Shown here: positions 54,411 through 62,140 of the stretch, one piece after another
Position numbering within the stretch: position 1 is the first letter of the stretch
How the letters are laid out: each line of letters opens with the position of its first letter
Assembly (NCBI GenBank): GCA_029866125.1
Contig: JARWZZ010000005.1
Coordinates: 1-64,000 of the forward strand
Direction of reading: 5' to 3'
Origin: Limnobacter sp.
Lineage (GTDB): Bacteria; Pseudomonadota; Gammaproteobacteria; Burkholderiales; Burkholderiaceae_B
Length of the DNA stretch: 64,000 bases
Notes under the pieces: model-generated
What the model saw: the letters and a program-made list of their open reading frames with translations, nothing else
What the model was told of the DNA's origin: nothing
The model's database searches: none
Program-made: the position numbers and the translations under genes

Positions 54411-56156
54411 ATGGAAAGCAGCAGCCCACTCAACCGCGCCGGTTCCGCACCCACCATAAGATCAAAGCATCCTGCAGAATCCAGCTCCTCCACGGAATCG
54501 CATCCAGTTGAGGCCGCTCGGGAAATTGGTCAGCAATACCTCAATCAAGACCGCAAGGCGCAGTCATTTCGCAGCGCATTAACTCGATTTACCAACCGCA
54601 CCGATACACAACTGAGCATTCAAATTGAACAGCTGGGCGAGCAGCAAAGCCCACACCTAAGTCCGTACCTAAGCCCATACCTAAGTCCTTACCTAAGCCC
54701 ACAGCGCGCCGTTTTCACCACCTGGTCTAAAATTCAAGGTAAAGCAGGTTGCCTATTGGGTGAGGCCGCCCGTGCGGCATGTGGTTTGGATAGCTCGACC
54801 CTGAAAGCCGCTACCGAAACCGCCAATTTACTCAACTGTGTAATCGCCATACGGTCTGTGGCGTCTGGTGCTGTCGATGCCATGAAAAATGGCGCAGTCC
54901 CCAAGGGCCTACCCATCAAAGGCAAGTCGTCCAACTTTGGCCCACAAAACGCCCTGATTCCTCGCGACCCAAGGCTTAGCAAAAAGTGGAGCGACACCGC
55001 CAACCTCGAAGGCTCTCGCGTCAAAACCGAGAAAGCACTGGCCGCCGGTGAAATTAAAATCACTCCCATGCAGTTGGATTCCAATGCCGTTACCAACATG
55101 GTCAAAAAAGGCTTGATCGCCTTGAACTTGGACGACCTAGTTGGGCAGTCAAACACCATAGAGTTGACAGCGGTTAATAGCCTTAGCCACCCCACCAATC
55201 CGGCAGCCTTGTTTCGCTTGAGCCGAACGGCATCCGGGGTGGGTGAATTTACCGGGAACTTTACAGACACATTCCCAGATACATTCATGGTGGAGTACTC
55301 AATCAAATTGAGCGAAACCGATCAAGAACCCTGGCAGCCCTTGGAGGTATTGGCCAACGAGGACTTCAAGCCTTACACCGCTGATTTCGATCTGTTTACC
55401 GTGATGCCCAAAACCAACTCACCTTTGCTGAGTGAGGAATTGGACAACTTCAAGAAAGGCGCTCGAGAGCTGGAAGAAAAGTTTGCGCTGACCAAACCAG
55501 ATGAAATGCCAAAAGGCGCAAAAAAAACTCAAGTCTTTAACTTTGCGGGTGTGGGCGGGCCTGACGCTCTCTCCCCAAAGGTTTCGCTCAGCTCAAACTC
55601 GGCCACTGACAGCCCCAAACGCCGCTCGTCTTACCGGACCTCAATCACCCGGTCACCCCTGCCGACCACGCCAGGTCACTTTTACACCCCAAGGGGCTCC
55701 GCGGCCACAGACACAGTCAGCAGATTGGCTTTGAACATGAGCAAGTTGCAATTGGCCGCTAAAACAGTGGTGTCGATGCTGGCACGCAGCGAGCGGACTA
55801 CTTTCCAGCCCGACGTGGGCAAAGAAAGCTACTGGGAGTCACAGGTCAGAAAAGCCTTCAACACGGCCCACAAAAGCTTGACGAAAATTCAAGTCAACCC
55901 TGTTAAGCACGGCAATGAGCAAAACAACCCTGCGCCAGAGCCAGTGGAAAACATCACCTTTATTAAGCCCAACGGTGAAATTTGGTTTGCAGAAAGTGAG
56001 CCCGCAGCGATGGCCATGATTTACATGGCACGAGAGGAAGGCCACCTGGGCTATTTGAACAAAGAGTATGCGAAAGAAAGATACACCTCGGGTGTGGACT
56101 TTGCGGAATCGGTTACCGCTGCCCCAGCAAGCAACACTTCAGCAAGCAATCCATGA
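54411..56156 (+). CDS. ExoY/CyaA-like nucleotidyl cyclase toxin domain protein
   Basis: A 581-residue protein whose residues 140-560 match the class II adenylyl cyclase toxin fold (anthrax edema factor, Bordetella CyaA, Pseudomonas ExoY), by recalled motifs. Arg148 (AIRSV), Lys165 and Lys172 (PKGLPIKGKSSNFGP, spacing as in ExoY), metal ligands Asp325/Asp327 (TADFDLFTVMP), and His500, Glu503, Asn506 (KHGNEQNNPAPE) are all conserved. Lys170 replaces the catalytic His of CyaA, as I recall for ExoY. The first 100 residues are Ser-rich and disordered, suiting type III-like secretion. No secretion genes or RTX repeats are present. It would make a cyclic nucleotide inside a host cell; the host activator is unknown. 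Confidence 0.75.
   Translation: MESSSPLNRAGSAPTIRSKHPAESSSSTESHPVEAAREIGQQYLNQDRKAQSFRSALTRFTNRTDTQLSIQIEQLGEQQSPHLSPYLSPYLSPYLSPQRAVFTTWSKIQGKAGCLLGEAARAACGLDSSTLKAATETANLLNCVIAIRSVASGAVDAMKNGAVPKGLPIKGKSSNFGPQNALIPRDPRLSKKWSDTANLEGSRVKTEKALAAGEIKITPMQLDSNAVTNMVKKGLIALNLDDLVGQSNTIELTAVNSLSHPTNPAALFRLSRTASGVGEFTGNFTDTFPDTFMVEYSIKLSETDQEPWQPLEVLANEDFKPYTADFDLFTVMPKTNSPLLSEELDNFKKGARELEEKFALTKPDEMPKGAKKTQVFNFAGVGGPDALSPKVSLSSNSATDSPKRRSSYRTSITRSPLPTTPGHFYTPRGSAATDTVSRLALNMSKLQLAAKTVVSMLARSERTTFQPDVGKESYWESQVRKAFNTAHKSLTKIQVNPVKHGNEQNNPAPEPVENITFIKPNGEIWFAESEPAAMAMIYMAREEGHLGYLNKEYAKERYTSGVDFAESVTAAPASNTSASNP
54655..54702 (+). repeat. Four 12-bp coding repeats in the cyclase gene
   Basis: Four 12-bp units (ACCTAAGTCCGT and variants) encode repeated Leu-Ser-Pro-Tyr in the linker at about residues 82-97, before the cyclase fold. 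Confidence 0.85.
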
Positions 56157-56190
56157 GGTGCTGAAAATAAATTTGGTAGTCACTCGGGTC

Positions 56191-56223
56191 CAACTTAGTA
56201 CCCACTTAGTACCAACTTAGCGA
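56191..56223. repeat. Three 11-bp tandem repeats over the yqaA stop codon
   Basis: CAACTTAGTAC, CCACTTAGTAC and CAACTTAGCGA follow one another. The TAA of the leftward yqaA gene (56206-56208) lies in the middle unit. With an 11-bp period the copies are out of frame. Confidence 0.8.
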
Positions 56224-56640
56224 CCACTCACCCATGTAAATCAGGGCAGCATAACGCGCAGTTTTGCCCAAGCCCACCAAAATTAAAAAGCGCAACCAGT
56301 GCACCCGCATCACGCCTGCCACAAAGGTGAGTGGGTCACCAACCACGGGAAGCCAAGCAAACAGTAGGCTCCAATTGCCGTAGCGGTTGAACCAGTTTTG
56401 CCATTTGGTAAGCTGAGCGGTTTTGAAGTAAAACCATTTGCGGTCTTGGTATTGCAACAAGTAGCGGCCCAAAACCCAATTGAGAAACGAGCCCAACGTG
56501 TTGCCAGTGGACGCCACCGCAAGCAGCACCCAAGCTGGGTATTCCTGCTGGCGTACCAAGGCCACCAAAATGGCCTCGGAATAAAACGGAAATAGGGTTG
56601 CGGCAATCAACGCTGAAAAAAACAAAGTCAGCAGTGCCAC
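56206..56640 (-). CDS. yqaA: YqaA-family (DedA/VTT-like) membrane protein
   Basis: A 144-residue inner-membrane protein of the YqaA family, smaller relatives of DedA. It has about four helices and the characteristic ASTGNTLGSFLNWVLGRYL and FAWLPVVGDPLTFVAGVMR. The start is a GTG with GGGGTGGGGG upstream. Its role may be lipid or ion movement. Its 3' end is in an 11-bp tandem repeat, and the gene separates the cyclase gene from aroG. Confidence 0.82.
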   Translation of the reverse strand: MALLTLFFSALIAATLFPFYSEAILVALVRQQEYPAWVLLAVASTGNTLGSFLNWVLGRYLLQYQDRKWFYFKTAQLTKWQNWFNRYGNWSLLFAWLPVVGDPLTFVAGVMRVHWLRFLILVGLGKTARYAALIYMGEWSLSWY

Positions 56641-56681
56641 AAAACCCCCACCCCGTTTACTCGCATTTACATCACGCGGGC

Positions 56682-57746
56682 TTAGTCTGCCTGCGCCAAA
56701 CGGCGCTGACGCACGCCAACAGCCAAGGCTTCCAACACTGCCTCACTGTCGTCCCAATTGATGCAACCATCGGTGATGCTTTGGCCGTAAGTCAAAGGCT
56801 TACCAGGCACCAAGTCTTGGCGGCCTTCCACCAAATGGCTTTCGACCATCACACCCATGATGCGGCGGTCGCCAGCGGCCAATTGCTTGGCGATGTCTTC
56901 GCACACGCCCACTTGGTTTTTGGGCACCTTGGAGCTGTTGCCATGGCTGGCGTCGATCATAATGCGGGCCGCCAAACCTGATTTACCAATTTCAACAGCA
57001 GCCGCTTCAACCGATGCTGCGTCATAGTTGGGTGCTTTGCCGCCACGCAAAATAATGTGGCAGTCTTCATTGCCTGTGGTGCTAACGATGGCAGAACGGC
57101 CTTCTTTGGTTACCGACAAAAAGTGGTGCGGGTGCTGGGCAGCTTTAATTGCGTCCACCGCAATGCGCACATTGCCATCGGTGCCATTTTTAAAGCCAAC
57201 CGCGCATGACAAACCGGATGACAACTCACGGTGAATTTGGCTTTCAGTTGTACGTGCACCAATTGCACCCCAGCTGACCAAATCAGCAATGTACTGGGGG
57301 GTAATCATGTCCAAAAACTCGGTGCCTGCGGGCAAGCCCAAAGCATTTACATTCAGTAACACTTCGCGCGCCATACGCAGGCCTTTGTTAATCTGGAATG
57401 TGCCGTCCAAGTCAGGATCGTTAATCAAGCCTTTCCAGCCCACTGTGGTGCGTGGCTTTTCGAAGTACACGCGCATCACGATTTCCAAATCGTCTTTGTA
57501 CTGCTCACGCTTGGCTTTCAACTTATTGGCATATTCCATCGCGGCTTTGGTGTCATGGATGGAACAAGGACCCATGACCACAATCAGGCGGTCGTCCGCG
57601 CCATGCAAAATTTTGTGCTGGGCTTGACGGGAGTTGGCCACAGTTTGGGCTATGGCATCAGTCAAAGGCACTTGTGCAATCAATTCGGCAGGGGTGGTTA
57701 GCTCTTTAATTTCCTTGATCCTCAAATCATCAGTGACGGTGTTCAT
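56682..57746 (-). CDS. aroG: 3-deoxy-7-phosphoheptulonate synthase (DAHP synthase)
   Basis: A 354-residue class I DAHP synthase, first enzyme of the shikimate pathway. Motifs are VMGPCSIHD, RVYFEKPRTTVGWKGLIND, ARTTESQIHRELSSGLS and IMIDASHGNSSK. Length suits the AroG/AroF/AroH group; which amino acid inhibits it cannot be read from sequence. The upstream region holds a leader peptide with tandem Trp codons and a terminator (57767-57800), so transcription is probably attenuated by aromatic amino-acid supply. Confidence 0.92.
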   Translation of the reverse strand: MNTVTDDLRIKEIKELTTPAELIAQVPLTDAIAQTVANSRQAQHKILHGADDRLIVVMGPCSIHDTKAAMEYANKLKAKREQYKDDLEIVMRVYFEKPRTTVGWKGLINDPDLDGTFQINKGLRMAREVLLNVNALGLPAGTEFLDMITPQYIADLVSWGAIGARTTESQIHRELSSGLSCAVGFKNGTDGNVRIAVDAIKAAQHPHHFLSVTKEGRSAIVSTTGNEDCHIILRGGKAPNYDAASVEAAAVEIGKSGLAARIMIDASHGNSSKVPKNQVGVCEDIAKQLAAGDRRIMGVMVESHLVEGRQDLVPGKPLTYGQSITDGCINWDDSEAVLEALAVGVRQRRLAQAD

Positions 57747-57766
57747 GGTTTCCCTTGTTTGAAATG

Positions 57767-57800
57767 AAAAAAACCGCCAGGTTTTAAGCCTTGGCGGTTT
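57767..57800 (-). terminator. Attenuator-type terminator in the aroG leader
   Basis: On the leftward strand AAACCGCCA pairs with TGGCGGTTT (57800-57792 with 57779-57771), with a 12-nt loop, followed by seven T. It lies 20 bp upstream of the aroG ATG and downstream of the leader peptide. An upstream GGCGG (57849-57845) could compete for CCGCC. Confidence 0.75.
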
Positions 57801-57928
57801 CGAGTGTTTTGTTGATTCAGTTTACTGGACGCAACGCTCTCTAGCCGCCTGCTTACTAAAAGCATAGAAGCTAAAAAAGTAGTGCTGAAACAATGAATTG
57901 AATGTGCTCATTCGGGTAGATTAACTGA

Positions 57929-57988
57929 TCAAGCTCCGCACTGCAAGCCCAAATTGCAAGCCCACCATGGCTTGGCGTTGAAATACAT
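57929..57988 (-). CDS. Leader peptide with tandem Trp codons upstream of aroG
   Basis: A 19-codon open frame on the leftward strand encodes MYFNAKPWWACNLGLQCGA, with Trp8 and Trp9 adjacent. It ends 128 bp before the terminator arm and 182 bp before aroG. Stalling at the TGG codons when charged Trp-tRNA is scarce could favour an alternative RNA fold. The same region in other frames shows no gene. The stretch 57747-58070 otherwise holds only the terminator and promoters. Confidence 0.6.
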   Translation of the reverse strand: MYFNAKPWWACNLGLQCGA

Positions 57989-58070
57989 ACGAACTTCTTG
58001 CCGTTAAGCACCACTTACTCTTTTCGGCTTTGCTTTGCCTTAAAGCTACACCTGTGGGAAAGAACTCATC

Positions 58071-58916
58071 ATGATCAATAACCTCAACAACACGGCCATC
58101 CCGGAAAACTCGCCTCGTCTGGATCAAAGCGCGGATTCAAATGGGGAGGCCACTGCGGCGCCTGGCGCATATGAAACATCCACTGCGCACAGCCCGTTTG
58201 CATTCGTGGCGCAGCGCACTGCAACCGCTATTTTTACGTACGCCCCCCAAGTTCTGCGCCCAATATTGCAAAGCCCATGGTTGCAAAATACTACAGCGCA
58301 GCAGCCCTCATTGTTGCACCAGTCCTTAACACGGGTTGGTCAAAGTTCACGTTCGCTTGGCTTGATGGCGCAACAGCACTCCACTCAGATGCTGGAAATT
58401 ACTCAACCTTCACCCTATCTAGGCGATCGACGCTATCCTCTCATTCAGATTCAAACGGGTAACGCATCACAGAAAGCAGAAAGCTCACAGAAAATCACCG
58501 ACATGTTGATTCAAGTGAGAAAGGCATACGTAGCAGACCGACGCAACAGGGACATCGAGATTGACCTGAATTATCAAAGTTCTGAATTCACGTTTTTCAC
58601 CCATCAATTCAATTTGGCTTTGCAACTTGACCCGTCAAACCCGGCATTGAATGACATATTTAGCCAGCTTTCGGAACGCGAAATAGGCCTGATGCCGCTC
58701 ATTATGAAGCCACCCAGGCGTGCTGCCCAAGCCTGCGCGCCAAGGGCAATTCCACAAGCAATTCCACAATCTACCCCGCCCGCCAATCCGCGGGGAAGGC
58801 CACCAATCACGCCGCCACCCCGTGCAAACACAAGGCCGCTGACTACGCCACCCTCTGGCCCATTGGCTAACCCGGAATCTAAGCGAGTCAAAGCGGAGGA
58901 GTCGAACGCGGTTTGA
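58071..58916 (+). CDS. Effector-like hypothetical protein, Pro/Ser-rich ends
   Basis: A 281-residue protein with no signal peptide and no family I recognise. The N-terminal 45 residues are polar and disordered-looking, as in type III effectors. A middle section (about 140-215) is helical (DMLIQVRKAYVADRRNRDIE). The C-terminal 65 residues are Pro/Thr/Arg-rich with a basic cluster near the end (ESKRVKAEES). It lies between aroG and tldD, which are usually close in related genomes, together with the next gene. An effector role is inferred from style and proximity to the cyclase gene. Confidence 0.55.
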   Translation: MINNLNNTAIPENSPRLDQSADSNGEATAAPGAYETSTAHSPFAFVAQRTATAIFTYAPQVLRPILQSPWLQNTTAQQPSLLHQSLTRVGQSSRSLGLMAQQHSTQMLEITQPSPYLGDRRYPLIQIQTGNASQKAESSQKITDMLIQVRKAYVADRRNRDIEIDLNYQSSEFTFFTHQFNLALQLDPSNPALNDIFSQLSEREIGLMPLIMKPPRRAAQACAPRAIPQAIPQSTPPANPRGRPPITPPPRANTRPLTTPPSGPLANPESKRVKAEESNAV

Positions 58917-58942
58917 GCTTGACTGCTCGGGCATCACTGTTT

Positions 58943-58962
58943 GAGCCTCATTTTCTAGGCTC
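58943..58962 (+). terminator. Weak hairpin between the two effector-like genes
   Basis: GAGCCT (58943-58948) and AGGCTC (58957-58962) pair around an 8-nt loop. Only a short T stretch (GATTT) follows, so termination is uncertain. Confidence 0.35.
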
Positions 58963-58981
58963 GATTTAGCACTTTCACATC

Positions 58982-59761
58982 ATGAACATAAACGAACCCT
59001 CACCCACACACCCCTTTTCCCTGAATGATTGGGATGATTTAATGAATGATGACTACCGGGTGGGAATGAATTATTCCCCAGCCGGTGATTTGCCCTCTCC
59101 AAACTCGTTTCTGTCTACTCCGATCCGAAACAGTGCCTCAGGGCGTCTCTCTCCGGCGACTCCAAGGCCAAACTCTCCATTGGGCGATCTGCTCAATGGC
59201 AATCCACTGAACGGCGAATTGCCAATCATGCAGGCCACACGGCAAATCAGTCGGCCGGTCCAGCCGCCTGTGCAGCGGCCCATCACCTTCGCGGTGTGCC
59301 AACTCACCGAGCAGTTGATTGACCATTTCCGAAAAAACCAAGCCAGCAATATGGGCGCACTGCGTGAGCAACTCACCGGAGTCAACAAACTGTTGCAAGG
59401 CAACCCGCGCAACTTTTGGGCATGGGCGATTGCTTATCGAATTTCAACGGAGTTTAGCCCTGTGCAAGTGTTAGGTAAAAGCCTGACACCTCTGGACTGC
59501 TTGTACCGGGCGCATTACCACTGCGCTGTTGCAGAGGGTGTAGCCATGATCAAGGAGCGGCTTGAATTGGAATTGAATCAAACCATCGCCAAGCGGAACC
59601 GATTGGAGGCTAGGAAAAGCGAGAGAGAGCTAGCCAAGCTGGACGTACAGGCGGCTGGCAAAAAGAGAGCCGAAAACAACATCACCACGGAAAGCACAAC
59701 GCACAGTGGCACTGAAAGCGAAAAGGGCGCAAAAAAGCAGCGCCCTTTGGAATTGACTTAA
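58982..59761 (+). CDS. Effector-like hypothetical protein with C-terminal coiled coil
   Basis: A 259-residue protein with no signal peptide. Residues 1-90 are Pro/Ser/Asn-rich and disordered. Residues 100-190 look helical (FAVCQLTEQLIDHFRKNQ; LTPLDCLYRAHYHCAVAEGV). A charged coiled coil follows (about 195-230), and the end is basic. It matches no known family to me. The ATG has no clear ribosome site. It is 65 bp after the preceding effector-like gene and may share its transcript. Confidence 0.55.
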   Translation: MNINEPSPTHPFSLNDWDDLMNDDYRVGMNYSPAGDLPSPNSFLSTPIRNSASGRLSPATPRPNSPLGDLLNGNPLNGELPIMQATRQISRPVQPPVQRPITFAVCQLTEQLIDHFRKNQASNMGALREQLTGVNKLLQGNPRNFWAWAIAYRISTEFSPVQVLGKSLTPLDCLYRAHYHCAVAEGVAMIKERLELELNQTIAKRNRLEARKSERELAKLDVQAAGKKRAENNITTESTTHSGTESEKGAKKQRPLELT

Positions 59762-59787
59762 GTAGTTAGATTATTGAGCCATTCAGC

Positions 59788-61257
59788 CTATTGGGTACCA
59801 CCCATCACCAACCCATCAATCCGCATAGTGGGTTGGCCCACACCAACGGGCACGCTTTGGCCTTCTTTACCACACACACCCACGCCATCGTCCAAGGCCA
59901 TGTCGTTGCCAATCATGCTCACTTTGGTCAAGGCATCAGGGCCATTGCCAATCAAAGTACCGCCCTTCACAGGGTGGGTAATTTTGCCATTTTCAATTTT
60001 GTAAGCCAGTGAGGCTGAGAACACAAACTTGCCGCTGGTGATGTCCACTTGACCACCGCCAAAATTGACTGCGTAAATACCGTCTTTCACGCTTTCAATG
60101 ATTTCTTGTGGGTCTTTGTCGCCAGCCAACATGTAAGTGTTGGTCATGCGGGGCATGGGCAAGTGCGCAAAACTTTCGCGGCGGCCGTTGCCAGTGACGT
60201 TCATTTTCATCAAGCGGGCATTGGTCATGTCTTGCATGTAGCCCTTCAAAATGCCGTCTTCAATTAACACGGTGCACTGTGAGGGGTTGCCTTCGTCGTC
60301 CACATTCAGCGAGCCACGGCGGTTTTTCAATGTGCCGTCATCCACCACGGTGACGCCCTTGGCGGCCACGCGCTCGCCAATACGGCCTGAAAATGCGCTG
60401 GACCCTTTGCGGTTGAAGTCGCCTTCCAAGCCATGACCAATGGCTTCGTGCAACAAAATGCCAGGCCAACCAGAGCCCAGTACAATGGTTTGCTCGCCTG
60501 CAGGCGCGGGCTTGGCGGACAAGTTGATTACCGCTTGATCCACCGCAGTGTGGGCAAATTGCTTGAGCAACTCGTCAGAAAAGTAGCCAAAATCATAGCG
60601 ACCACCGCCACCTGCAGAGCCACTTTCACGGCGGCCTTTGCTTTCAACCACCACGCTGACGTTAACGCGCACCAAAGGGCGTACATCGGCTGCCATCACG
60701 CCGTCACTGCGGGCCACCAGCACCACATCATAGGCGCCCACAATATTGGCCATCACTTGCTTGACGCGCTTGTCGCGCTTGCGGGCAAATTGCTCAAGGC
60801 GCTTGAGCAGGTCCACTTTTTGAGTGGAATCCAAGCTGGGTATCGGGTTCAGGGGTTGATACAAATTCAAACCGACGTTGTTGGTGAAGCCTTTACCAGA
60901 TTTGAGTTTGCGGTTGGCACTTAGGCCCAAGCTGGCAATTTCGCGCACAGACTTGGAGGCTTGAAGAATCGGCTTCATGCCAATGTCGTCAGAGTAAGCG
61001 AATGCAGTTTTTTCGCCGCTGACGGCACGCACACCCACGCCTTGCTCAATGTTGTAAGAGCCAGACTTCACAATGCCTTCGTCCAGCGACCAGCCTTCAA
61101 TCACGCTGTGCTGGAAATACAGGTCCGCAAAATCAACCTTGTGCTGGAAAATCTCCGTAAAGGCTTTGTGCACATCCTGTTCGGTCACGCCGTTGGGGGT
61201 CCACAACAGGTTTTGTGCAATGGCCAAGTTGGAAATCGCGGGGTCTACTACTTTCAT
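59788..61257 (-). CDS. tldD: TldD metalloprotease
   Basis: A 489-residue TldD, partner of PmbA/TldE in a heterodimeric zinc protease that degrades small unfolded peptides and processes some natural products. The zinc motif HEAIGH (270-275, HExxxH) is present with GVTVVDDGTL and ARLMKMNVTGNGRRESF. Length is near the family norm. It follows the nitrilase gene (13 bp gap) in a leftward cluster with yhdP. No pmbA is in the window. Confidence 0.92.
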   Translation of the reverse strand: MKVVDPAISNLAIAQNLLWTPNGVTEQDVHKAFTEIFQHKVDFADLYFQHSVIEGWSLDEGIVKSGSYNIEQGVGVRAVSGEKTAFAYSDDIGMKPILQASKSVREIASLGLSANRKLKSGKGFTNNVGLNLYQPLNPIPSLDSTQKVDLLKRLEQFARKRDKRVKQVMANIVGAYDVVLVARSDGVMAADVRPLVRVNVSVVVESKGRRESGSAGGGGRYDFGYFSDELLKQFAHTAVDQAVINLSAKPAPAGEQTIVLGSGWPGILLHEAIGHGLEGDFNRKGSSAFSGRIGERVAAKGVTVVDDGTLKNRRGSLNVDDEGNPSQCTVLIEDGILKGYMQDMTNARLMKMNVTGNGRRESFAHLPMPRMTNTYMLAGDKDPQEIIESVKDGIYAVNFGGGQVDITSGKFVFSASLAYKIENGKITHPVKGGTLIGNGPDALTKVSMIGNDMALDDGVGVCGKEGQSVPVGVGQPTMRIDGLVMGGTQ

Positions 61258-61270
61258 TTCAAAATCCTTC

Positions 61271-62140
61271 TTAAAGAACGCGATGGTTCAGGGCAGGCAG
61301 GCGGCTGCGTATGTCGTTCATCTTATCAGGGCTGAGGTCGGCAATCACCACACCTTCGCCTTCCGGTAACACTTCAAGCACCTCGCCCCAAGGGTCAATC
61401 ACCATGGAATGCCCAAAGGTTCTACGGCCATTCTCGTGCACGCCCCCTTGCCCACACCCCAACACGTAACACTGGTTTTCAACTGCACGGGCTCGCAGCA
61501 ACAGCTCCCAATGGGCCAAACCGGTGGTGTAAGTAAATGCTGCGGGCACCACAATCAAATCCACTGGGCCCATGGCGCGGTACAACTCGGGGAAACGCAA
61601 GTCATAACAAATAGACAGGCCCAAGCGGAGTTTGTTCAATCCACCGTTGGGCTGGGCATTGTTAGGCGCACCTTCAACGGCCTTGTACAAAGGCACATCC
61701 ATGGCAACCGGGGTTTGACCTGCCACCAACACACGGCCTTCGTCGTAGCTTTCATTCACGCCTTGAAAGCAAAACAAATGAATTTTGTCGTACCTGGCAA
61801 TGGGCTGGCCTTGGGCATCAAACACCAAGCTGGTGTTAAAAACTTTGCCTTCACTTGGGCTGCGCAGGGGCAATGTGCCACCTACAATGCTGATGCCCAA
61901 ATCACGGGCTTGGGCAGACAAAAATTCTTGAATCGGGCCAACGCCCTCATTTTCAGTGATGGCCAATTTGTCGGTGTCTTTGTGACCCATCAGGCAAAAG
62001 TATTCAGGCAGCACGGCCATTTGCGCACCGGCTTGCGCAGCCTCAGCCAAAAGTTGGGCGGCGCGGTCCAAATTGTCTTGCAGGCGAGGCGTGCTGATCA
62101 TTTGCACACTGGCGACACGGACGGTACTTTTTAAACTCAT
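61271..62140 (-). CDS. Carbon-nitrogen hydrolase (nitrilase/omega-amidase superfamily)
   Basis: A 289-residue nitrilase-fold enzyme. The catalytic triad is Glu46 (VLPEYFCLMG), Lys119 (YDKIHLFCF) and Cys178 (SICYDLRFPELYR). The motif set matches the Nit1/deaminated-glutathione amidase-like group. The ATG at 62140 overlaps the yhdP stop (ATGA) and gives the normal family length; the upstream open frame lies within yhdP. Substrates could be deaminated glutathione or omega-amides. Confidence 0.87.
   Translation of the reverse strand: MSLKSTVRVASVQMISTPRLQDNLDRAAQLLAEAAQAGAQMAVLPEYFCLMGHKDTDKLAITENEGVGPIQEFLSAQARDLGISIVGGTLPLRSPSEGKVFNTSLVFDAQGQPIARYDKIHLFCFQGVNESYDEGRVLVAGQTPVAMDVPLYKAVEGAPNNAQPNGGLNKLRLGLSICYDLRFPELYRAMGPVDLIVVPAAFTYTTGLAHWELLLRARAVENQCYVLGCGQGGVHENGRRTFGHSMVIDPWGEVLEVLPEGEGVVIADLSPDKMNDIRSRLPALNHRVL

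Noticed and set aside
57921..58127. 68-codon leftward open frame overlapping the aroG leader
   Set aside because: It is in another frame, starts inside the divergent gene region and shows no family features; the short Trp-Trp leader explains the region better.
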